Shown: positions 11,848 through 24,673 of the stretch, piece after piece
Numbering within the stretch: position 1 is the first letter of the stretch
Layout of the letters: each line of letters starts with the position of its first letter
Assembly (NCBI GenBank): GCA_008828725.1
Contig: MEHQ01002127.1
Coordinates: 1 to 64,000 of the forward strand
Length of the DNA stretch: 64,000 nucleotides
Direction of reading: 5' to 3'
From: Saccharina japonica
Taxonomy: Eukaryota > Sar > Phaeophyceae > Laminariales > Laminariaceae
Notes under the pieces: generated by a model
Database searches by the model: none
What the model saw: the letters and a program-made list of their open reading frames with translations, nothing else
What the model was told of the DNA's origin: nothing
Position numbers and translations under genes: made by a program

Positions 11848-12025
11848 AGACAGGGCACCGAATAAGAAGCAGAGCAACCCAAACGTCAGGCTAATATGCC
11901 CAGGAAAATAATAAATTCGAGAGCCCTTATACTGAAGTTAGTATAGAGCTTGTACCCATTCTCGAATAAGAAAACCAGCCTGGACCAGCTGTCCTGATTC
12001 TTTTAAATGTCATGTACTATAAGCG
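11848..12025. repeat. MITE M3, diverged copy
   Basis: ACAGGGCACCGAATAAGAAG at the left, CCAGCCTGGACCAGCTGTCC at the right and a conserved GAAGTTAGTATAG middle match M3. Confidence 0.6.
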
Positions 12026-12129
12026 GCTGTTGTTATGCCGCACCAACTCTCGGAAGGGGGCTTGTACTATGGAAAAGGTTGCGTGTCTAGTGCGGGTGTT
12101 CGGGATATAGGTATATTTGTACGTAAGTA

Positions 12130-12370
12130 ATTCGCTGCAGCAGTAGCCAGTATCCTACATACTGTAGTCGCGGATCGGTAAAATAGTCATATTTAAGTCA
12201 GTGCTCAGTAGCATGGAGCTGTAGTAGTGAAGCATAACCACAGCAACTTCGCTACAGCAGTACCAGGTAGTCAGTAGTAGCCTACCTACTGTAGTCGTCG
12301 ATCTGTAAAATAGTAAGATTTAAGTCAGTGCTCAGTAGCATGAAGTACTACAACAGTACTGTATTAGTAG
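12130..12370 (+). repeat. ~120 bp tandem duplication
   Basis: Both units contain AAGTCAGTGCTCAGTAGCAT and CTACTGTAGTCG. No gene is seen nearby. Confidence 0.75.
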
Positions 12371-13049
12371 TATTAATAGTGAAACATAAACATGACAGAC
12401 GGCATGATGCGGTTTGTCGTCTGCAGTAGGTGCCTGGTCGTCGTTCAGAACCCCCAGCACGAAAAACCGCCTTCATCCTTCTCGAAACCCTCGACAACCG
12501 CCACCGAGCAGTTTCATGTCTTGAAGTAGTATGACATTGTATCCCTGTGAGATGGGTAATGGCAGACGCGCTGGGTTTGCACGGAGTGCTTGGTACGTGA
12601 GTGGTAAATTATGGTAGCCAAAATGCGGTGGAAGTACCTGTAGTTCCTGTTGGGAAGTCGGTAAGTTACAGTGGTGGTAGTCGTATGTAGAAGAATGTTG
12701 CGAGAAGTTAGGCCTCCACTTTTTTCCCTTTTTCCCTGGTCACTTTCACAGGAGACTACGAGGAGACCATGTCAACAACCCAAGCGAAACCAGACCATGC
12801 CGACAACCCGAACGAAACGGAATCGACGAGGAAGCGTGGCTTTGACTGGGCTTTCCAGTGATGTGCTCCAACGGCGCAGACGTATTCGTTTGCTCGTGCC
12901 CTTCTCTGTGGCTCAAACCGAAAAACAAGTACATCTGCCTTGATTTTGTGCTCGCCGTGCACAACAAGCAGACGTGCATGCGAATACAGCAGTACAGGAC
13001 AATCAGCCATGATTATAATCATGTCTGATTCCAAGGTTCAAAAGTCATA

Positions 13050-14716
13050 AACATATATATATATATTCATCTACGACCGCTAGGGTGCTTCGAGGCTTTT
13101 TGGGCTTTGACTTCGCTTCAGACCGGAGTCACACTCGGGACCCGTTTCGACGGCCTCGCGTTGGCTTTCTCGCCCGCTCTTCTCGAGGGTCGCGTACCTC
13201 AGCCTCCGCCGGTCACTTTTCGCCCGCGCGCACTCTCGGGTCAAGCGCCGCCGCCGAGCGCAGCGACTTCGAAGTGCGCGGATCTTGCGGAGATGAATCG
13301 GTTCTATTCGCCGCCGAGGAAGGCTATTTGCAGTGCTGTTGCTGCTGAGAAAGGTGTTTGTATTGTTGCTCCGCGGAGACGGAGGAATACAAGTCAACTC
13401 AAACTGAAATATTTCGCGTCAATTAAAAAATCAAAGATCCATGGAGGAATACAGCAGTACGAGTACCAGGGTGTGTACGAGAACACATATCTCGTTTTTT
13501 GTCTTTCGCGAGAGCTTCGATATCTTTATCTTCGATAGACATGTCTTTCTCGCAAGCACGGCCGACCGCTTTCTCTCGTCGACATCCCTGGGCGGGTGAC
13601 CTTTAGCCTCTTTGACTCCCTCCACCACGTCGCCCACCGTACATGTATATACAGGAACTACAGCAGCAAGCAGCAACAGCAGTTTGGACAAACAAAAAAC
13701 TTCGGTTTAATAGCTAATAGCTAAAATGATACGAGCAATATTTTTCTCGGGCGACTTATCACTGCTGTACCAGGTATAGTAGAAGTAAATCAGGCCTTCA
13801 AATTGAAGAATGCTTTTTTAGGTGAGGTGATCAACGGCCGACTACAGATTGAATCACCTGAGTTCGAATCCCACGGCCACTCTCTTTCATTTTCACTTTT
13901 TTTTGTCTCGGATCTGATTATTGAATATTACCTGTGGTACTTTATGTGTTCCTCCCCGCTGTTGAAAACGATGTTACATGATTATAAGCATATCATACGT
14001 ACGTACCAGTATAGTCTGCATACTGTACATGAAATTTTTGGTGTGCAAAACTGGAGGTACTGCGCGTATTGGCAGTAATATATATATATATATTTTTTTT
14101 AAAACAGCTGAGATCGAGGATTTCGTCGAAACTGTTCTTTGCAAGCTGAGTGTATACTTCGATCGCGCGTATACTTACGGGTTGTATCAGGGTCCGTCGC
14201 ACACACCAAAACTGAGCTCATGGTGCGTTTCTAAGACTGAGACTGAAAAACAGACGAGGTTGCGAACTGAGCATCAACACTTTTCAGCCTGTCTGTATCT
14301 CCTTCCTACAACACTTGGCATTGTCTTGATTCTGCATATATCAAAACACGAGCGAGAGACATCACATTGTCGGAAATCTTACCAGGTACCAGGTACGCCT
14401 AATTATCCTGAGAACTGAGACCATTCGGTGAAAACCAAAAACGCCTGGTGGTGGTGATGTATTTCTGAGACTGAGAAATGAGATTGCGAACTGGAATTTC
14501 TAATTTAGCATTTGTTCCTTCTACCCGCAACATTTGGCATTGCCTTGATTTTATAAGTATTTGTCAGGTATCTATATCGAAACACGAGCGAGCGCCATCA
14601 CATTAAATTGTCGTAAGGATGATACGAGGTATACCAGGTACCAAATAAATTATGTATATTTTCCTATCCGGAGCATGGGTGCCGGCGAATGCCGGCACCC
14701 ATGCGGAGCCCTTGTA
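13050..14716 (-). mobile_element. Large repeat R1, copy A (two matching ends)
   Basis: In minus orientation it starts AAGGGCTCCGCATGGGTGCC with a perfect CATGGGTGCCGGC stem-loop and ends with the GC-rich CTCGAGAAGAGCGGGCGAGA block near 13090-13400. The middle (13420-14100) does not match other copies and holds a tRNA-like scrap near 13830-13885. Confidence 0.65.
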
Positions 14717-14719
14717 TTT

Positions 14720-15984
14720 ATATATATATATTCATGTCTAATAATCACGGTTTCGGTGATGATTACTCGTACTGATCAAGCGTGAAAATGAACAATCAAC
14801 ACCTTGTGCTTCGTTTTCCTTCCTATCGTCTTGGAAATAGTGAGTTTGGTCTTTAATCGAGTGAATAACGATTTTGATTGTACGGGGAGCGGGATCCCTC
14901 GCCGAGCTTACCGAGCAGATCCGCGAGACTGCCCAGGGAGCGAGGGGTGACATGTGCGAAGGCACTGCCGCGAGCGCGCGGTCGTGGCTTGCTTGAGGCA
15001 GGATGTTCACCCGGCGGCGAAAACGGTAAAAAAAAACACGGTAAAACGACCACGGTCAAGAACAGATAGAGGTGTATTATTGAGCCGAAACAGAAACTAA
15101 ACCCTCAAGGGATTTATAATATGAGCGTACGTGAGGTTCGATCGATGCTGCTGCTGTTGTACCGCTGCTGTTAGGATGTGTTGTGGGCGGATGCGTTTGT
15201 AATCCAAAGGCCCAGGCACCAGGCACACAGTCAACTGCGCTGTTTGTGTTTTTTTTTTTCCATGTTCGATCCTCGAATACGTACTCGTACACGCACAAAA
15301 ACACCATGTCACGTAGAAACGAGCTCGAAGCGTGACTGCTGTTGCACGCAAGGAGGGCCGAGATGCGGGGTGGCAAGGCAGCCACGCTCGACGTGCGGGG
15401 TGGCCAGGCGATCAGGATCGGGCGAGGGGCGAGCTGTTATCCACCGCGGAGAACACGCGAAAACCTGCTGCTGTTCTTTTTTGTTGTGTGAGTTTCCAAT
15501 TGCCCTGCTTTGCTATGTCTGGCCGGACAGCCTCCCCGCGATTACTTGCCAGATTTCTCGACTTTGAACACCCAGACTGCACTGCAGCGTGGTATCTCTG
15601 TGTCGTAGTTTTGTGACCACAGAACTGGTACCTCTCTAGGATGAAGAATCGGCACGGACACTGGGTGTGCTGGATGTCGACGGGTAGAAAGGAAGGTTTA
15701 ATGTGAAGAACACATACACACGCGCGCGCCACGGAGTCCACTTGGTACATACACATATTGTATGCATGCGCGTTGTGAGCTAAGCGTCACGAGCAATAAC
15801 GCGCTCATTCCAGCCACCGATGCCAAGGGGAATATATAACGGAGATTTAGATCGAGGCTGGGGTTAGCTCAGGCGGTTTTATGTTCAAGAAAAGCAGGGC
15901 AATGCCATTCATTGGCGTTGCACTAGAATATACAGTAGTTGCGAGCAGAAATGATATCGGGAATTTGCATTCACAACTCGGGCA
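14720..15984. other. No gene seen
   Basis: Short GC-rich stretches at 14880-15010 and 15320-15450 are open in more than one frame, but nothing is recognised and no splice sites pair up. Confidence 0.35.
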
Positions 15985-16200
15985 GATCGTAATCTAGATA
16001 ATCTCGAGCCCTGCCGTTCTGAGTTGCTGTGCAGGATCCGTGTAGTGCAGATCCACCCCAGGAAACACGTTCTATTAGACCATGCAGATTGTTACGGGTC
16101 CCACCCGGAATCGTGAGCTAGATCATACAGATCAGGGATATATCTGTCCTGAAATATCTAGATCATCAAGTGGTGGAATGATCTATACTGTTTGTTGTTG
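15985..16200 (+). repeat. Repeat R6
   Basis: GCCGTTCTGAGTTGCTGTGC, CCCAGGAAACA-like sequence and TAGATCATACAGATCAG match the family. Other copies are at 28790-28985 (-), 30800-30960 (-), 43950-44345 and 59960-60225. Confidence 0.65.
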
Positions 16201-16715
16201 TAGTGAGTGGGTGGATCGGCTTTATTTTTTTGTCGGCTACAAGGGCTCCGCGTGGATGCCGGCATAATAGTTCGTTGTGGTATCGATGTACACATGCTGA
16301 TACAATTTGGGGGTAATTGTTTATTTTCTGAATTCGGGGAGACGAAATGATCTGATCTGTCCGGGGTGTGGATATTTTCAAAAACCGCCCAGGATGAGCG
16401 TGCAATAATACAAGTATAATACGTACACAAATCTCAAATTCAAAAGTCAAGTACCGAATACCACAAGATCCAAAAAACGGCCAGACCACACGGTGTCGTC
16501 ATTAAAATCGACTCTGATGAAACTAAATAAGTAATCCACCCAGCTCGAAAGCCGATCAAAATACTCATCAGAAAGTTCCGGTGCAAGCAAGGTGGTTGAT
16601 AGACTATGTACTTGGGGGCGGGGATGATATATGATACATGCATGAGTAGGATGACCAAGTATGAAGGTGGCTCCTCCTATACCATAATGCTGCGCGCGTG
16701 CCGTACATCTCCCCA

Positions 16716-16796
16716 GGTTCACCATATTGCACATCCCCCTAGGTTCACCATGTTCCACATCTCCCTAGGTTCACCATGTTGCGCTTTCGGATGCAT
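16716..16796 (+). repeat. 27-bp tandem repeat, 3 units
   Basis: The units are TAGGTTCACCATGTTCCACA variants. The stretch 16270-17216 otherwise shows no gene. Its GCT-rich part at 16950-17200 is microsatellite-like. Confidence 0.75.
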
Positions 16797-17216
16797 CCCG
16801 TACCCCAGCAAGCCGGGCTGGTTCGTGTGACTGATGCTGTTATTCTCCCTTTGAGATCCCAAAGGGGTTGAGATGACACCTTATTCTGTAGTTTCATGAC
16901 GCATTTGAGGCGACTTGTTTTTCGACGTGGGAAAAACAAACAAGACGCCGTTTGCCGCCGCCGCCGCTGCTGCTGCTTATTTTTCTTCTCCTGCTGAAAC
17001 TGCTGCTGCTAGAACTGGTGGTATTGATTCTCCTGCTAAAGCGCTGGGGCCGTGTTGTTGTTGTTGGTGGTGGTGGTGCCCCTGCTGCTACCGTCGCTGC
17101 TGCTGCTGCGGCTGCTAAAATGCATATGCTGCCACTGCTGCTACTGCTAGTACTGCTGCTACCACTTCCCCTCCTCCTGTTGCTGCTACTCCGTTAGCAC
17201 GAAACAAGTGTTGGGG

Positions 17217-17318
17217 TCACTTGGGAAGGAGATACATGAACAGGAAATCTCGCTCTGGTAGGCTTTGCTGGTCCGAAAACTGTACTGCAAAAGAGACCTT
17301 CACGACCTCAGAGAAACC
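17217..17318 (-). CDS. PNKP: PNKP exon 15: C-terminus and stop
   Basis: The acceptor CTGTAG precedes GGT TTC. The peptide GFSEVVKVSFAVQF, ending FMYLLPK and TGA, is the usual PNKP C-terminal strand-helix. The 102 bases are in phase with exon 14. Confidence 0.93.
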   Translation of the reverse strand, partial: GFSEVVKVSFAVQFSDQQSLPERDFLFMYLLPK

Positions 17319-20300
17319 CTACAGCACGTCAGCAAAAATACAAAACGAAGTTGCACCATTGGGCAGGGCAAAAAAAAAAGTCAATTTTAGCCCCGTAGTG
17401 TTGGTTCGTATTTAAAAAAAGGTTGAATGAAAAGAAATGCACCGTTTGCCGTCTATTGTGGTACTATTATTATTAATAGTTATCATTATTATTGCTATGT
17501 TTGCCATCTGACGATGTACAGCTTAAGCTCTGATGTCCAGTACTCAAAAACAACTACCTGGTACAAAATTAACAAAACGCAGGATTCGATGCGAGTCGAC
17601 GAGGGAAGGGCTGAAGTCTTCTCGCGATAAAAACGCAACGCACGAACCGGTAGTGGGGGGGGGGGGGAGAAGAGCCTACATTGTGACCCCGGATCTGAGT
17701 TACGACTAGGGAGGAGAGAGAAAAGAAGGCGAAGATAATTAATGGGATGGGAAAACAGCAACAGCAACAACAACAACAAACAAACAAGGAAACCTATTGG
17801 ACGCCCATTAATACCTCCATGCGATACCTACTCCAACCTACACGTGTTGCCCGTTCTGCGTCCTTTTCCTTCCACACTTTCGTATTCTTTTAGTCAGATT
17901 TGCCACCAACAACGTAAAACTTACTTACCTCAATATATACCGTATTATCACTTAAGATAGCACACACTCGGACTAAAAAAACATCACACACTTGGTAGTC
18001 CACTTGGACGAGTCTTTAAGTTCTCAAACTACGCGCGGACGGGTAGGCAATACAGGCTCGAACATTATGGATGGAATACGCTGACATCGGTTTCTATGAA
18101 AACAAAAAATAAAAAGGGGGGAAAAGAGCAAAAGAGAAGAAAAAAGTTCCTTGGGTTTTATGTTTCGGGGAATTTTTTATGAGCGCACACAAAAAAAAAA
18201 TCCTCACCTCGTCCTCTTGGACGGGTTCCATGTTTTTGAACCACGAGTGTATGGCCACGTCTGGCACAGTGCGTCGCTGTAGCCTGATCCTTCGCTACGA
18301 GGAATCCTACACTCGGATCCGATTCGCTTCCTCGGAAAGCATTCAAGTGGAAACAGGTCTTCCTTGCAAAAATACATACATTTCCAGGGATAGCGTGGCG
18401 GGGTGGGGGGGAGGGGGGGGAGGGGCGGTGGGGGCGGCGCGGCCGGCCGAAGGACCCTCGTGAGTGCCTTAGCATACACACACTGATACGATGCTTCCCA
18501 TTGTACGGAGTTAAGGTTCCCCACCCCGTATCATTGATCTAATCCCACCACCAGCCATGGTGACGGCCAAAAATAAAGGGCGGTGGGGGTGGGGGAGGGG
18601 CACTTTTAACGCCGGTGTACGCAATGCGAAAATGTGAAGCACCGTGGTACTGTTAAATAAATCTAGCGGAACAGAAAACGGCGGCAAATATACAGCCGGC
18701 AGCAAAAAAAATACTGCTGTATATAGCTCACGGCAATACTGTTCACAACGTCGCGCGCTGCACACTCAACACTGAAAAAATATGCCAAGCCGCCGGGGCT
18801 GATGTGGGGCGGCGCCCCTGGCAGGTTCTCTCTTGTGTGAGTTTGGTGTGGAGGACAAATCGAGGTGGGTTGGTGCCTCGGGGTCTGGGAACGGAGTGAC
18901 AGACCCTCTTGGGGGACCTTGAACTTGTGTGTAATGAGGCGGTATATACTAACTAGGGGAAGGGGGCCTGGTATGCACGCCAGCAGTAGTATATACCGTA
19001 AATTATCGGCCACATATATCATACTGGCAGCAGGAGTAGCAGTATATACTGAAATTAGGAAATTAAGGCACACCTTAGGAGTGGTGAAGAAGATGCAGCG
19101 CGCTCGTGCCCCATGCTCACGAGCCAAGGCGATCCATCCAGCCCTGGTCTTCCTCTGTTCATTATCAAGGGCCGGGAGGAAATAAGTTGACCAGAATTAC
19201 ACGCGAGTCGATGAGGGAAAAAACAATTACGAACCCATAAAAAAAACAAGGCGCGTGCCGTAGTGGGGTGGGGGGGGCGGGGGCTGCTATGTGGCCCCGG
19301 ATCTGAGATACGACTAGGGAGGGAGAAGGGCAACAAAGGGCAGATAAAATAAATGGGACGAGAACAACAAAAAAGTGCATTCAGCCATCGAGATACAGTA
19401 AGTTTACTGGGTAGAAGAAATTCCAATCACCCATCCATATCGTTTTCATCCCCACCACTACATCATCCACCACCATCACCGCGGCCATTACGGTAGGCCC
19501 GTGCTACGATAGAAGTAGAGGTATACCGTTTTTTGGCTGAAACGTTTTCCGAATGACGGGGGCTCCTTAACCCAAAAAATCGCCGGACTTTCACTATTCT
19601 GTTGCCATATTGTTCAGAGTATACTTAGGCCATGGGATAGTATAATCAGGCCAGTAGCCCTTATATTTTCCTCCAAAGGCAGGTGGCTTACTATTATAGT
19701 ATTACTATTAGTATAGAGCTCCTCAAGGGAAGAGCCTCAGAAAAGTCTGTAACATGGTGCCAACACCTCTACCTTAAGGTAGACATGCGTCAGTTTTAAT
19801 ACTTTTAAACAAGCATAACGACAGCCGCCGACATAATAAAGTCAACTAACTTGTTTGAAAAACTTGTCCCACACTAATCCCAAGTGGTCTGTCCCCAAAT
19901 ACGTGGGACCAGATTAACTGGAGGTTTAGTTCTTTTTCGCCCACCGCCTGCAATAAAGCACTACCAGATCTCCAGTGGGGATACAAGAAATAAAAAAAAT
20001 AAAACACCGTCGTATGTCGGCATTTTTTTTCGACACCAGAAATGTTACTGTTTTGCCGATCGAAACAAGGCATAGACAGCAGCAGTAGTACTGCAATTCT
20101 TACACCGAAGAAAGCTGAACAGCTGGAGACGAAACTGTGACAAATATACTGACAGCAGCAAAAACGTACCTGGTACTTAGTATTGCTGCAGCTCACGGCA
20201 AAAAACTACTGGCAGTAGCAGTATATATATTATGTAATCTCACGGCAAGACCATCCCTGACAGCAGCAGTAGTAGTGTATACTTCGTATGAAAATTCAAG

Positions 20301-23300
20301 GCACACCGGCCGTAGAAGTGTACCTGGTATTCTGGAATCTGATGGCAATGGAATGCCGATAGGACAGTAGCAGTACACCCGTGTGCAGCAAACAGATACT
20401 GACAACAGCAGTATGAGTAGATACTGCTTGTAACCTCACGACAATAACACTGACTGCAGCAGTATATACTATACCAGGTAGTCTTCTACCCCGAAATCTA
20501 GGTGTAACAGCAGTAGTAGGCTATACTTCGTACACTGTCATCTTACGCCCAAGAAACACTGACAGAAGCAATACGTATCGTGTTGTTGTCCGAATCTCAC
20601 CGCAATCAAACACCGGCAGCAGACATAACGGGATACTGCACCTGGAAATACAGTACCTGGTAGTTGCTAATGTCAGAGCAATAAAACACTGCCAGCAGTA
20701 GTACACCTGTAGTGTACTGGTTCTCGCCGATGGGTTTGTGGCGTCGATAATGATGTCCGAATCTCACCGCAATCAAACACTCACAGCTGTACGGTATTAT
20801 ATACTCTACTCTCGCGGCCAATACAATACTGGTAGAAGTAGTATACCAGTATACTGGAATCTCACCGATGGGTTTGTGACGTCAACAACGCTTTTTTTCT
20901 CGTTCAGTCGCGCAGTGGCCACCCACTATAACAGTACTACTGACAGCAGCAGCATTCCAGTATACTGGCAGCAACAGTATACCCGTATGCTGTAATCTCA
21001 CCGATGGGTATGTGGCGTTCATGACACCGCCGTTTCTCTCCTTCAGTGGCGCAGTGGCCACCCACTAGCAGCATTAGTAATCCAGTATNTGTTGGGCGAG
21101 TCGCACGAAGGGTGAGAGCTGCATCCTGCCAAGAACTAAGAACCGTTTGTGAGACAGACTTTTTTGTATACGGACGACAGCCTCCAACGAATTGATTAGT
21201 TTTCTGGTGTGGCCACTTCCAGACACAACAATGGGTATTCTATGACACTACCTCGTGTGTGCCTTAGCATACACACACTGATACGATGCTTCCCATTGTA
21301 CGGAGTTAAGGTTCCCCACCCCGTATCATTGATCTAATCCCACCACCAGCCATGGTGACGGCCAAAAATAAAGGGCGGTGGGGGTGGGGGAGGGGCACTT
21401 TTAACGCCGGTGTACGCAATGCGAAAATGTGAAGCACCGTGGTACTGTTAAATAAATCTAGCGGAACAGAAAACGGCGGCAAATATACAGCCGGCAGCAA
21501 AAAAAATACTGCTGTATATAGCTCACGGCAATACTGTTCACAACGTCGCGCGCTGCACACTCAACACTGAAAAAATATGCCAAGCCGCCGGGGCTGATGT
21601 GGGGCGGCGCCCCTGGCAGGTTCTCTCTTGTGTGAGTTTGGTGTGGAGGACAAATCGAGGTGGGTTGGTGCCTCGGGGTCTGGGAACGGAGTGACAGACC
21701 CTCTTGGGGGACCTTGAACTTGTGTGTAATGAGGCGGTATATACTAACTAGGGGAAGGGGGCCTGGTATGCACGCCAGCAGTAGTATATACCGTAAATTA
21801 TCGGCCACATATATCATACTGGCAGCAGGAGTAGCAGTATATACTGAAATTAGGAAATTAAGGCACACCTTAGGAGTGGTGAAGAAGATGCAGCGCGCTC
21901 GTGCCCCATGCTCACGAGCCAAGGCGATCCATCCAGCCCTGGTCTTCCTCTGTTCATTATCAAGGGCCGGGAGGAAATAAGTTGACCAGAATTACACGCG
22001 AGTCGATGAGGGAAAAAACAATTACGAACCCATAAAAAAAACAAGGCGCGTGCCGTAGTGGGGTGGGGGGGGCGGGGGCTGCTATGTGGCCCCGGATCTG
22101 AGATACGACTAGGGAGGGAGAAGGGCAACAAAGGGCAGATAAAATAAATGGGACGAGAACAACAAAAAAGTGCATTCAGCCATCGAGATACAGTAAGTTT
22201 ACTGGGTAGAAGAAATTCCAATCACCCATCCATATCGTTTTCATCCCCACCACTACATCATCCACCACCATCACCGCGGCCATTACGGTAGGCCCGTGCT
22301 ACGATAGAAGTAGAGGTATACCGTTTTTTGGCTGAAACGTTTTCCGAATGACGGGGGCTCCTTAACCCAAAAAATCGCCGGACTTTCACTATTCTGTTGC
22401 CATATTGTTCAGAGTATACTTAGGCCATGGGATAGTATAATCAGGCCAGTAGCCCTTATATTTTCCTCCAAAGGCAGGTGGCTTACTATTATAGTATTAC
22501 TATTAGTATAGAGCTCCTCAAGGGAAGAGCCTCAGAAAAGTCTGTAACATGGTGCCAACACCTCTACCTTAAGGTAGACATGCGTCAGTTTTAATACTTT
22601 TAAACAAGCATAACGACAGCCGCCGACATAATAAAGTCAACTAACTTGTTTGAAAAACTTGTCCCACACTAATCCCAAGTGGTCTGTCCCCAAATACGTG
22701 GGACCAGATTAACTGGAGGTTTAGTTCTTTTTCGCCCACCGCCTGCAATAAAGCACTACCAGATCTCCAGTGGGGATACAAGAAATAAAAAAAATAAAAC
22801 ACCGTCGTATGTCGGCATTTTTTTTCGACACCAGAAATGTTACTGTTTTGCCGATCGAAACAAGGCATAGACAGCAGCAGTAGTACTGCAATTCTTACAC
22901 CGAAGAAAGCTGAACAGCTGGAGACGAAACTGTGACAAATATACTGACAGCAGCAAAAACGTACCTGGTACTTAGTATTGCTGCAGCTCACGGCAAAAAA
23001 CTACTGGCAGTAGCAGTATATATATTATGTAATCTCACGGCAAGACCATCCCTGACAGCAGCAGTAGTAGTGTATACTTCGTATGAAAATTCAAGGCACA
23101 CCGGCCGTAGAAGTGTACCTGGTATTCTGGAATCTGATGGCAATGGAATGCCGATAGGACAGTAGCAGTACACCCGTGTGCAGCAAACAGATACTGACAA
23201 CAGCAGTATGAGTAGATACTGCTTGTAACCTCACGACAATAACACTGACTGCAGCAGTATATACTATACCAGGTAGTCTTCTACCCCGAAATCTAGGTGT

Positions 23301-24587
23301 AACAGCAGTAGTAGGCTATACTTCGTACACTGTCATCTTACGCCCAAGAAACACTGACAGAAGCAATACGTATCGTGTTGTTGTCCGAATCTCACCGCAA
23401 TCAAACACCGGCAGCAGACATAACGGGATACTGCACCTGGAAATACAGTACCTGGTAGTTGCTAATGTCAGAGCAATAAAACACTGCCAGCAGTAGTACA
23501 CCTGTAGTGTACTGGTTCTCGCCGATGGGTTTGTGGCGTCGATAATGATGTCCGAATCTCACCGCAATCAAACACTCACAGCTGTACGGTATTATATACT
23601 CTACTCTCGCGGCCAATACAATACTGGTAGAAGTAGTATACCAGTATACTGGAATCTCACCGATGGGTTTGTGACGTCAACAACGCTTTTTTTCTCGTTC
23701 AGTCGCGCAGTGGCCACCCACTATAACAGTACTACTGACAGCAGCAGCATTCCAGTATACTGGCAGCAACAGTATACCCGTATGCTGTAATCTCACCGAT
23801 GGGTATGTGGCGTTCATGACACCGCCGTTTCTCTCCTTCAGTGGCGCAGTGGCCACCCACTAGCAGCATTAGTAATCCAGTATACTGGCAGCAACAGTAT
23901 ACCAGTAAGCTGTAATCTCACCGATGGGTTTGTGGCGTCGATTACAACGCTGTTTTTCACCTTCAGTCGCGCAGTGGCCACCCACTACAACCGTACTACT
24001 GACAGCACAAGTAATCCAGTATACTGGCAGCAACAGTATACCAGTATGCCGTAATCTCACCGATGGGTTTGTGGCGTCGATGACAACGCTGCTTTTCTCC
24101 TTCAGCCGCGCAGTGGCCACCTGTCGACAGCGGCTCAGGCTCGACAGCTCATCCTGGTTTACCCTGTGATATCAAAACGAAAAAGGAAAAAAAAAAACGA
24201 AACCATGAAAAAAAAATGATCAACACTGTCTGTTCTCACATTAACTCATCACCAAAAATCTAATCCTTGGTCACCAGACAGGATCCATGAAATCTGGAGT
24301 GGAATAATAACTAGTTACTCGTTCTATTAATGAGTGTCAATCGTGTGATAAACGAGGCAGAACCAGAAGGGAAAAAAAATGTGACAAAAAAATGTTGAGA
24401 AAAAAGTAGTTTACTCGACAGATGTTAATAATCTGATAATTGAGGATTTGAGACTGAGGTTTCGGGTGAGAAATAAGAATGCGACCTCTTTGTCCCGAAA
24501 ATAGTGTGGAACACACCCAGTCTACCATAAGAATTCCAGTCTGGCCAAAAATAAGAGATTCTTAACATCCGTCGCGTACCGTAGTAA

Positions 24588-24673
<86 letters not shown>

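Larger units (their letters stand above)
18469..21088. repeat. First copy of a 2.6 kb block repeated at 21264-23883
   Basis: The two blocks look identical base for base by eye at an offset of 2,795. The first ends at the N at 21089, while the second continues without a break. Each holds PNKP exon 13, a truncated SINE, an M5 element, an M4-like piece and part of the intron 12 array. An unmerged contig overlap is the simplest explanation. Confidence 0.9.

Noticed and set aside
13812-13885. tRNA gene near GAGTTCGAATCCC
   Set aside because: There is a B-box-like word only. No pairing 5' acceptor half is found upstream.
16447-16640. PNKP terminal exon candidate (FIRVDFND...)
   Set aside because: The exon at 17217-17318 fits phase, homology and stop much better.
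16915-17197. Ala- or Leu-rich open frames on the plus strand
   Set aside because: They come from a GCT/CTG microsatellite-like stretch. The adjoining open frame at 17221-17415 is antisense to the real last PNKP exon.
18511-22221. Pairs of identical open frames as a gene family
   Set aside because: They are the two copies of the duplicated assembly block and mostly shadow frames of intron, SINE and exon 13.
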